Below, one piece after another: positions 55,560 through 64,000 of a stretch of DNA of 64,000 nt; position 1 is the first letter of the stretch; the number at the start of each line of letters is the position of its first letter. The DNA is from Cycas panzhihuaensis (Eukaryota; Cycadophyta). Made by a program: the position numbers and the translations under genes. The notes below the pieces were generated by a model, which worked only from the letters and a program-made list of their open reading frames with translations, searched no databases and had not been told where the DNA came from. Location of the stretch: assembly GCA_023213395.1 (NCBI GenBank), contig CM041465.1:136407741-136471740 (forward strand). Direction: 5' to 3'.

Positions 55560-56260
55560 TGTGTGTGGGTAAAAGTAGTTAATTTTGCTGCTATAACTAT
55601 TACAGAGCGTATTATGGTCTTTGCTACAATCGCTACAAGGTCTGCATGGAATCGCTACAAGCTCTGAGTGGTTGTTATGAGACTGCTATAATTGCTACAG
55701 GGCTACTACGGAACTACTACGGAGCTGCTATGTAGGTGTGGCAACTGCTACGCAAAGTGCAGCAACTGCTATTCAGGTGCGGCAACTGCTACGCAAGGTG
55801 CAAAGAATCGCTATTCAGAATTGACAAGCGCTTTCGCGGCAACAGCTGCTATTCGATTCTTATGCGGCAATCGCTACGCAATTGCGGCGATCGCTACATA
55901 GCTGCTGGCCCCACTGCGGCTATTCGAGTAAATGGGTGTCCGGCAAGGCGTGGAACCAATGACAGTTACAAAGAAGTAACTTATTAGTAGGAAAACAGTT
56001 ATGCAACTCCTATATTTTGTATATAAAAGTTGGAACTGCAATGTGCGGAAGACGATCCAGTCTGCATGCATGTATTGTATTAAGTGTTGCGCCATGTGTT
56101 AGGGCAGCCATTACATGCTGATTACGGCAGGCGTCTAGTTGTGAGAGGACCAGACGCAGTGCCATGTTTTGAATGAAAGCAATTCTGCATGATTTTACCC
56201 CCAAAGTGTGTCTTTCTCTTTTGAATTCTGCTTGCTCATAATATGATTGAGGCGCACACA
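55560..56260 (+). repeat. G 3' LTR
   Basis: 701 bp, TGTGTGTGGG...GCGCACACA. TATATAAA at 56020-56027. The CTGCTA-rich array (about 55690-55900) differs in copy number and sequence from the 5' LTR. The rest differs by roughly 6-7 percent by eye. The purine-rich GGCAGTCGGGAAGA upstream is a weak polypurine tract. Confidence 0.92.
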
Positions 56261-56265
56261 GTCAC

Positions 56266-56576
56266 TTTTATGTTTATAACTTTAGGATAAGGTGACTATG
56301 CTTAAGTCACTTAAGTGAAATGACATAATGTTCATTTCATTGTAATTTCATGTAATCTCATTTGAATGTCATTGGGAGGGAAAACTCAAATTCCAAACCC
56401 TAATGAGCGTTCTCATTATACAAGCTGAAATTACATGGAGAATGATCATATTCTACACTTCTCCTCTTTGAGCTCAAGCTATTAGCATTTCTCTTGTTGA
56501 GTACATTGTGCTTGTCTCCACTATTTGCCATTGTGTAGTGTTAGTGCACTAGATCCCTAGATCCATTCCCTCAACA
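56266..56576 (+). repeat. W 5' LTR, second part
   Basis: 311 bp resuming after the second GTCAC and ending CCCTCAACA. TATACAAG at 56417-56424, where the 3' LTR has TATATAAG. A CACTTAAGTG palindrome (12 bp) at 56307-56318. Confidence 0.95.
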
Positions 56577-56578
56577 AG

Positions 56579-56591
56579 TGGTATCAGAGCC
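56579..56591 (+). other. W primer-binding site
   Basis: TGGTATCAGAGCC two bases after the LTR end, an exact Met-tRNA type. Confidence 0.92.
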
Positions 56592-58647
56592 ATTGGGTAG
56601 ATCCTAGTGCCACGCTCACTTGCAAGGAGATTGCAAGTTATGTTCTCCTCTTCTTCACCATTCATGTGAAGTGAAGAGTTGAGATTTTTTTAAATCCTTT
56701 TTTTTTTAAAGCTCTTTTTATAGCAGATTTTTAGTACAAAATTGTATGTTGTTGTACTATTTTATTTCTGCAGATAAGAGGAAGGAGTGTGGCTTCCTAA
56801 AAGCAGCCTATTTGCAGGCCTAAAGGAGCACAGTATTTACTCAGTTGATAGCAATTTTCAGCCATCTTTTTAAGCCCCGAATCTGGCATTTTGGCCTATT
56901 TTTGGCCCTTTTTTGTAGTAAAAGTCTGATTTTAAGGTTGCAGAAGAAGAAATCAGTGACTCTCACTGATTAGAGGCAGATTTTGAAGTATAAAATCAAT
57001 TCGTACGGATGTTGTACAGACTGTACAGATTTCTGTACAACAGTACGGCCAAAGAATGAAAGTGCTCAGAATCGCACGAAATTTCACCAGTAGGTGCGTC
57101 TTGGCCTCCTAAGCACCTTTGTCTATTGGAGCGATGCGAGATTTTGCGTTTAAAGGGGTCAAGCAACCTGTTTTTACAGCCATTCTCTAAATTTAAAAAT
57201 CTCAGATCTAGAAAAATTTGAGGAGTTTTTTCTTGCTGTAATACATGTTTTTGGATCTCCTCGTCTCGATTTATCATTTGGGACAGATCTCACATGAATC
57301 TGGTGTTCCATTGAAAAATTATGACAATTTTTAGGTTTTCCAGTACATTTTGGCCGCGAGTTAAAACTGGCTTTTTTTGCATGTTTTTGATAAGATTTTT
57401 AAATTTTTTTTGTATATTTGTAAAGTACAGGTGAAGGGCAGCAAATTTGGAAATTTTTAATTTTTTCAAAAAGTTTTGAAATTTGTGCCATATAGCGGTA
57501 CAATAGACAGTACAGTCTGTCCAACAGTAGACTTAGCTTGCTGAAAATTTGATTTTTCAGTGTACATTGTATTTCTCAAATTTTTAGTTTTTTTTCCCTT
57601 CTTTAAAAAAAAAAAAAAATTATTGTATGTAAAAGGTGTTTTTTAAAGACATTTATAGCCTTTGTGGCTTTTGGAGGCCTATTTTGGCCTTTTGTAAAAA
57701 GAACAAGGTACTTAAATCCTTTGTAAAGCCAATTATCTGGATCGGAACAATATCCGATGATTTGGCTCCTCATGTGTATGATTTTAATGGTTGCATACAC
57801 TTGGAGACCTCATTGAGTGCCACTTGGGCACTAGGTGGACACATCATCACTACACTTGGACACTGCAACAACACTTGAGTGAAACATTTACATTCAGTTT
57901 TCAGTTATTTTTACATATCATTTGAGAACAAGAGAACTTTCCTTAAAATCGCCTTGGTTGAAATAGACCAAGGTTGGCCGAAGTCCAGGCGCTAAGGGAG
58001 GTGTGAGTTTCATACTGGGTCTGGTCATAACCAGCATAGTGGTGGAGGGACAGGTTAGCCATACCTACGGCCTCCAATCAGGGATTATCTTGATAACCAT
58101 CCGGGAAAACTGAAAACCCTTAATCAAGATAATTAATTTAGCTGGGCCAATATCCGTCATAGCCGTGCGACATGCACGTACTTCTCTTTGGAGAGTATAT
58201 CGCTGCTCATTGGTGAGCTGGGTGAGGACCAGCAGTACCTGGTCTCCACGTTTACTTGGATTTCATCACCAAGGAACGGTGCGGGTATCGCGGGTGAAGG
58301 CCATTAATTACGTATACTAGAAGCCCCCTTAGGCATCGACACCTCACCTACTTTGGACACAAGATAGAGGTTTGGGTTTGTTACACATCCTACATCACTT
58401 TAGTTATCAGTTGTGTGCACCCACATGCCGGCTTCTATATAGGCCTTCTCACTTATCTTGATTAGATCACTTATATCACATACTTATTTGCGATCTCTTT
58501 GCTTCCACATCTTACATTGTATTACTTCATTATTCCCTGCTGCGTTAGGTAGACCTGCTACAAGTGTCAGTGACTCCACCTTCTTCTACTTAGTGCATTT
58601 TCCTACACATTTATATACATCACTCTCATTCACCTTTTCACACCACC
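56592..58647 (+). other. W 5' leader
   Basis: About 2 kb without a coding frame of known type. The part at 56690-57620 is T-rich. The part at 57940-58340 is more GC-balanced (ACCATCCGGGAAAACTGAAA, GCGGGTATCGCGGGTGAAGG) and is probably the structured leader. Frames at 57603-57878 look accidental. Confidence 0.55.
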
Positions 58648-59545
58648 ATGTCGACCAACTTCAAGCATAATGTAAACTGTATGCTAAAAGGGAAGGAGAA
58701 TTGGGATCTATGGTTCACGGGAGTTAAGAACGCAACCAAGTATGAGGGACTTTGGTTGGACCACTTGGAACCAACCCCGATAGTACCTGCTACCGACACC
58801 ACACCACAGAGTGGAGGCACACCTCTAGCTCCTCCAACTCATCATCCGCAACGACAACAGTGGATCATTGAAGACCAGAAGATCAGAGCAGGGATCCTGC
58901 TAGTTACAGATTACTCCTTGCACAACCTAATCGATGACACGTAGCACAACACTGACTTCAAGGTCCTCAAAGTCCTCAAAAGAAACTTCGATACTCGATC
59001 AGACTTGGAGTTTGTTCATATTGTATCGAAGATGAACAAGATGCGAATGCAGAAAGGGCGACCACATGAAACCATCAATGCTCTTTACCCCATTAAACAA
59101 GCCATTGATAGGGATTTTAAGACCCAATGCATGTCTACATGTTCCTGATTATAAGAACCTGCTAGGAAATCTTCAGTCATCTGGCACACTGAAGACCTTC
59201 AATTTCGAAGCATTAGCTGAGAAGTTTATTGAACATGACAAGACCTTCACTATTAGCTTCCCACTTTTAGATTCAACTCCTAATGCAGCCTTTGAAGCTG
59301 ACATGGACGAGGAAGTATACTACACCAAACAACAAGGTCAATCTTCACGCGGAGGAAGAAGAGGTCGTGGAAGAGGCAGGGGAAAGCAACAAGGACAATA
59401 ACGAAAGCAATAGGGTTAGCAGCAAAACAGTAGTCAAAAGACCATTTATCAGAGACAGTCAACCACAATGCACCCGCGTGTCAAAGGTGTAACAGGAAAG
59501 GACACCTTGTAAAAGATTGCCGCATTGACTACAACAGATTGCCTC
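58648..59545 (+). pseudogene. W gag
   Basis: The ATG at 58648 opens STNFKHNVNCMLKGKENWDL, then WFTGVKNATKYEGLW, the copia Gag opening. TAG at 58942-58944, then DFKVLKVLKRNFDTRSDLEF and KMNKMRMQKGRPHETINAL; frame changes near 59085. The end has a Gly/Arg-rich stretch (RGGRRGRGRGRGKQQG) and, in another frame, one intact knuckle CQRCNRKGHLVKDC (about 59477-59520). Broken, but all parts are present. Confidence 0.85.
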
Positions 59546-59780
59546 GTCATCAACAACAGCAACATCAAGTCCACAATGTTGATGAGAGTCATGATGACTT
59601 ATTTGCAGGAGCAAATCTCATTGAGGCACGTATTCAACAAAGCATGGAAGCATCCACTTCATCTGTTGCTTCTAGACCTAAGAGGTACATCGAGGCACAG
59701 CCATTTGTCAGCTTGATTCGCTACTACCTCGACCACTTGGACAGGCAAATGCTGCATCAACATCATCATCAGGCTAGGTT

Positions 59781-60638
59781 ATGGATATAGGAGCTACCCA
59801 GCACATGACTTGTCACCAGAACTTCTTCCAGGATTTTGATTCAGAGGTCACCGGAGTAGTACACATGGCCGATAAGTCGACACAACCCGTTTAAGGCATG
59901 GGCTCAATACGCCTGAAGCTCCCAGGCCTGCCCAATTTTACTTTAAGAGATGTCTTGTATATTCCCCATCTCAAACAAAACCTTCTGTCGTTATCCACAC
60001 TTGTCTCCCGTGGATTCGACCTGAGTGTCATAGCTAATGATCAAGTTCTTAGTGTTATTCACCCGCCTTCATGTTCTGTGGTAATGACTGGGAAACTTGA
60101 AGGTAAGCTACTTAGACTAACTGGAACCACATTGTCTTCTTCCGCATACCAAGTTGTTGCCCCCATCTGTGTCGAAGAAGAACTTGCATATAATGTCACA
60201 TTGACTTATTCCAAGCTGTCCCCAGAAGCTCTTCGGCATGCTCCCATGGGGCACGTCAAACTTGATCGACTTAAGGAAATCTCCCATTCTACTCTAGGTC
60301 TGCCCAGATTTTCCTCTAAGCCATTCAAATGTGAAGCTTGCATTATTGCCAAATCCCATAGACAGCCATTTCCCCAGAGTCAATGGAAAGCCAGTCAACC
60401 TCTTGAATTAGTACACTCAGACATCTGTGGGCCTATGCCTATGCCTTCTCTCACAGGGAAGAGGTACTATATTACATTTATTGATGACTTCACTCGAAAG
60501 GTATGGGTGACCTTTCTCAAATCACAAGATGAAGCATTCACAATATTCAAGGCATTCAAGGCTCTCACAGAGAAGAAATCTGGATATCAGCTGAAGTGTC
60601 TCAGGACTGACAATGGTGGCGAATACTTCTTGTGTTAG
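59781..60638 (+). pseudogene. W protease and integrase, first part
   Basis: The frame from 59781 reads MDIGATQHMTC, the copia protease site with Ile in place of Ser, and DSEVTGVVHMADKSTQPV; TAA at 59892-59894. It continues in frame: LRDVLYIPHLKQNLLSLSTL, LRHAPMGHVKLDRLKEI (zinc His pair), CEACIIAKSHRQPF (Cys pair), LELVHSDICGPM and LRTDNGGEYFLC with the first two catalytic Asp, then TAG at 60636-60638. The frame is otherwise clean over 280 codons. Confidence 0.9.
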
Positions 60639-61616
60639 CAGGGGATCAAGCATCAAACAACTATTGCAGGTACCCCTCAACAGAATGGAGTTGCTGAAAG
60701 GGCTAATAGAACCATAATGAATATGGCACGGGCTATGCTTGTCTTCAAGAATGTACCTGCATATCTTTGGGCCGAAGCTATTTATACTGCAGTCTATTGC
60801 ATGAACAACATAAGTCCATCGAAGCTTGGCTCGTCTCCAAATGAACGATGGACTGGACGGACCCCCACCATCCATCACTTTAAAATTTTTGGCTCTACTT
60901 GTTATGCTCACATTCTTGATGAGCATAGAAATAAGTTCCAGCCGCAAGCTTTAAAGGGCATCTTTGTTGGGTACCCCATGAACAAGAAAGGGTACAAGGT
61001 CTTCATTCCAACATTAAAGAAGATCATTATCACTAGAGACGTGGTGTTTACGGAGACAGAGGATCAACTACTTCAACTTGATTTTAAAGCACCATCTCAT
61101 AGATATAACGATATCCAGGAATATGATGTACAGATTCCAACATTTGGGGGGGGGGCGGGGGGAGACACTGAAGAAATACTCAAAATTTTGGAATCTGACA
61201 ATAGAGCCCCGAAGGACACTATCCTTGACTCAGATCCTGTGCCAATGTGCGCCAATCCAACGCCATCTTGGGAGAATAGCTAGGAATCACCACGTCAAGC
61301 ATCAAATGGAAAAGGAGTTGTAGAAGAATCACCTTCACCACCTTCAGTTGTAGGGCCATCTTCTCTAGCAATGTCATCAACCTCCGGACCATACATCTCC
61401 CATGATCCTTTTCAGGATCAAAATGAAGACCAGGATGTTGTGGAAATGAAAGCCTCATTCCCAACCAAAGGTTTTCGAAAAGCCTACCAGTTGCACAAAG
61501 ACTTGAGATCTGATGAGGTAGGCAAACCTGGCACTCGAAGCGGTGCCTACAGAGCAAGGGAGCAAACATCACTTCCCGTAGAGCTTGAACCAATAGAACT
61601 GCACCTTGCTTGAAAT
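60639..61616 (+). pseudogene. W integrase C-terminal part and linker
   Basis: The same frame after the stop: TPQQNGVAERANRTIM with the catalytic Glu, then AYLWAEAIYTAVYCMN, FGSTCYAHILDEHRNKF, ALKGIFVGYPMNKKGYKVFI, VVFTET and a linker with a G10-type run at 61147-61156. Stops at 61281-61283 and 61611-61613. The linker is rich in Ser/Pro/Glu, as usual between integrase and RT. Confidence 0.88.
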
Positions 61617-63125
61617 GACGAGCCTCTATCATACCAAGAAGCTGTGCAACATACAGTTTGGAGAAATGCCATGAATGAGGAATACCAATCCTTGATCAAG
61701 AACAGTACATGGGAACTCGTTGATCTGCCTTTGGGAAGGAAGGTAGTCAGAAACAAATGGGTGTTCAAAAATAAATACAGATCAGACGGCACCCTTGAAA
61801 GACAAAAGGCGAGGTTGGTCGCAAAAGGATTCACCCAACGGGAAGGCATCGACTACACAGAAGTCTTTGCACTAACTACCAAATGGCTCGCAATCAGAGC
61901 ACTTGTGGCCTTGGTTGCTCAATAGGGTTGGAAAATCCACCAACTCGATGTGAAAACTGCTTTTCTCAATGGAGATTTGGAAGAAGAAATCTACATGACA
62001 CAGCTTGAAGGCTTTGAGATAGCAGGACAGGAGCAGAAAGTGTGTAGACTAAAAAAGTCGCTATATGGCCTAAAACAAGCCCCTCGCGCTTGGTTCACCA
62101 AGTTGTCCAACAAAATGAGGCAACTTGGATATGAGGTATGTGATTATCAAGACGTTGATGCAACTTTGTTTATTAAGAGAAAAAAAGGCAAAGTCACATA
62201 TCTCTTGATCTTTGTGGACGACATGCTGATAACTGGAAATAGTGAGCAGGATATCAACAAATTAAAGATGGACGTGTCAAAATCCTTCGAACTATCTGAC
62301 CTCGGACTAATGAGATATTACTTGGGAATTGAGGTAACTCAATGCAATGGAAAAATCTCTCTCTCCCAAGGAAAATATATCAACGATCTTCTAATCAAGT
62401 TTCGATTAGAAGATGCCAGAACAGTGTATACTTCATTGGAGCCCAATGCCAAACTTTCCGATGAAGACACTCGAGAGACAGACGCAACACTCTATTGGCA
62501 ACTTGTAGGTAGCCTCATTTATGTTACCAACACAAAGCCAGATATTGCCCATGCCGTTGGCATTCTTGCCCGTCACATGATAACTCCAAAGCAGAACCAT
62601 TGGCAAGCAGCAATACGAGTGTTGAAGTACCTAAAGACGACCAACAAACTTGGTTTGTTGTATGAGCACAACAATGATTTTAGACTTACAACATACATAG
62701 ACTCGGATTTTGCAGGTGACAAAAATGCAGGAAGATCAACGTCCGGGTACATCACATTTCTTGGAACAATTCCAATTTCATGGCGGTCGAGGTGGCAGAA
62801 AATCACTGCAGATTCTACTGCTGAAGCTGAATACATAGCTACATCTGAGACTAGCAAGGAGGTGATATGGCTTCGCAAATTATTATATACTTTGGATATC
62901 ACCTAGACAGGTCCAACGAGCTTACATGTGGACAATCAGTCAGCAATCCACATGGCCAAGAATCCTGTTTTTCATGATCATACAAAGCACATTAGTACAA
63001 AAGTCCACAGGATCCGGGAACTGGTCCATGACGGCACAATACAATTGGAGCATTGTCCCACAGCAGATCAAGTGGCTGATATCTTCACCAAACCGCTGCA
63101 AAGGGTGAAGTTTGAACAGTTCTGA
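61617..63125 (+). pseudogene. W reverse transcriptase and RNase H
   Basis: In one frame after the 61613 stop: [60 protein letters not shown], stop at 61923-61925, [32 protein letters not shown] and the active-site strand [12 protein letters not shown] with both Asp. RNase [36 protein letters not shown], stop at 62904-62906, LHVDNQSAIHMAKNPVFHDH, HISTKVHRIRELV and ADIFTKPLQRVKFEQF. Only in-frame stops interrupt it. It is the best-preserved pol in the window together with Y. Confidence 0.93.
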
Positions 63126-63192
63126 CAGCAGTTCGACCTTAGGGCCTCCATCTCCAATTGATTGAAGGAGATGGTACACAGGACCAACATAC

Positions 63193-63290
63193 TCTATCCC
63201 ATTCGTGAAAACCCCTTGTGGGCGCGGAAGGATTAGAGTAAGTCTCTGCTCTCTCCCATTCGTGAAAACCCCTCATGGGTGCGAAAGGAG
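63193..63290 (+). repeat. Direct repeat downstream of W pol
   Basis: Two imperfect copies of about 40 bp, spaced 52 bp apart, sharing TCCCATTCGTGAAAACCCC and a GTGGG/ATGGG-GCG block. Non-coding. Confidence 0.75.
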
Positions 63291-63469
63291 TTGGGTTGTA
63301 CTTGTTTCGAAAATCAGAACCTATGAAAACCTGAAATGGCATCGGGGATGACGAAACGGTATATGGAGACTCATCAGATTGAAGCTGCACAACCAACTTG
63401 TACTACTTGGCTATCTGGCTACACTCAAAGTGCCGCCTGAGCCACTTCATAGAATAGGAAGTCAAGTCC

Positions 63470-63501
63470 GTGGGTTTTTATTCCCCCGAGGGTTTTCCCA
63501 C
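63470..63501 (+). other. GTGGG...CCCAC hairpin block of W
   Basis: GTGGGTTTTTA, a C run, GAGGG and TTTTCCCAC can fold on themselves. A similar block lies inside the Y LTRs (15695-15723, 21624-21652). Confidence 0.5.
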
Positions 63502-63610
63502 AAAAGTGTCTTGTAGGTTGTAGAATTTTTTTTTTTCTCAATGTAATGATGAGGCTAAAATGCAGATCTCATAGATTAGAATAGGATAAAGGAAAATGAC
63601 CTTCTGCCAT

Positions 63611-63621
63611 TAAGGGGGGGA
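63611..63621 (+). other. W polypurine tract
   Basis: TAAGGGGGGGA directly before the 3' LTR. Confidence 0.9.
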
Positions 63622-63622
63622 T

Positions 63623-63990
63623 TGTGACGATGTTAATGTCACATGGTCATTTCATAAAGTTAGAATTAGATAAAGTCACTTTTATGTTTATAACTTTAGG
63701 ATAAGGTGACTATGCTTAAGTCACTTAAGTGAAATGACATAAAGTTCATTTCATTGTAATTTCATGTAATCTCATTTGAATGTCATTGGGAGGGAAAACT
63801 CGAATTCCAAACCCTAATAAGCATTCTCATTATATAAGCTGAAATTACATGGAGAGTGATCATATTCTACACTTCTCCTCTTTGAGCTCAAGCTATTAGC
63901 ATTTCTCTTGTTGAGTACATTGTGCTTGTCTCCACTATTTGCCATTGTGTAGTGTTAGTGCACTAGATCCCTAGATCCATTCCCTCAACA
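63623..63990 (+). repeat. W 3' LTR
   Basis: 368 bp, TGTGACGATG...CCCTCAACA, followed by the GCTAT duplication. TATATAAG at 63831-63838. CACTTAAGTG palindrome at 63721-63732. About eight single-base differences from the 5' copy, mostly transitions. Confidence 0.95.
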
Positions 63991-64000
63991 GCTATTTCTA

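Larger units (their letters stand above)
38858..56260 (+). mobile_element. Ty3/gypsy element G in the W 5' LTR
   Basis: LTRs 38858-39557 and 55560-56260, exact duplication GTCAC (38853-38857 and 56261-56265), tRNA-Asp-like primer site, gag (39623-40643 and 47911-49215, split by C2), protease, RT, RNase H, integrase to 53227, and an extra ORF region 53857-55472 behind pol. Without C2 it is about 10.1 kb. No chromodomain. Primer type, the extra ORF and the GPY module point to the non-chromovirus (Athila/Tat-like) branch. Coding parts carry scattered stops and a few frameshifts. Confidence 0.95.
38801..63990 (+). mobile_element. Ty1/copia element W, interrupted by G (and C2)
   Basis: The exact duplication GCTAT at 38796-38800 and 63991-63995 brackets the whole 25-kb block. 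The 5' LTR is split by G: 38801-38857 plus 56266-56576 equals 368 bp, the same length as the 3' LTR 63623-63990, with about eight differences by eye. Then come the Met-type primer site, a 2-kb leader, gag 58648-59545, pol 59781-63125 and the polypurine tract 63611-63621. Without insertions it is about 7.8 kb. Damage in pol is mainly in-frame stops. Confidence 0.95.

Overview
The window looks like intergenic DNA from a land plant with a large, repeat-rich nuclear genome. A gymnosperm is my best guess, but this is inference: there is no organelle, rRNA or intact host gene to fix the taxon. Nearly everything is LTR retrotransposon. The elements carry plant-type primer-binding sites (initiator-Met-tRNA type TGGTATCAGAGC, or tRNA-Asp-like), Ty1/copia and Ty3/gypsy pol domains, and host gene fragments (alpha-tubulin, a WD-repeat protein) of eukaryotic type. 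No intact host gene was found.

Layout. (1) 1-8496: two related gypsy-type elements, A1 and A2, head to tail. They meet inside an LTR and both lack the reverse transcriptase, RNase H and integrase-core block. (2) 8497-10830: unassigned, with weak exon-like remnants. (3) 10831-11725: minus-strand solo LTR of the A family. (4) 11933-34113: a decayed chromovirus (K) broken up by two insertions. One is X+ (13098-23107), a non-autonomous element with captured host gene pieces, itself interrupted by the minus-strand copia element Y (15580-21866). The other is copia element C1 (26245-33107), which splits the integrase catalytic Glu codon of K. (5) 34124-37042: X-, a second X-family copy on the minus strand; its target duplication abuts that of K. 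(6) 37189-37585: a lone copia-like LTR, then about 1.2 kb unassigned. (7) 38801-63990: a three-level nest. Copia element W (duplication GCTAT) has gypsy element G in its 5' LTR (38858-56260, duplication GTCAC), and G has copia element C2 in its gag (40649-47910, duplication GAAGA).

The nesting gives insertion order: W before G before C2; K before X+ before Y; K before C1. Element ends were placed from TG...CA termini, primer-binding sites, polypurine tracts and matching 5-bp target duplications read from the sequence. All gag/pol genes carry stops or frameshifts; Y and W are the best preserved. Parts worth most attention: the gene-capturing X family, an extra ORF downstream of integrase in G, the shared pol deletion in A1 and A2, CpG-rich blocks in the C2 leader and behind pol in G, and LTR divergences that disagree with the nesting order.
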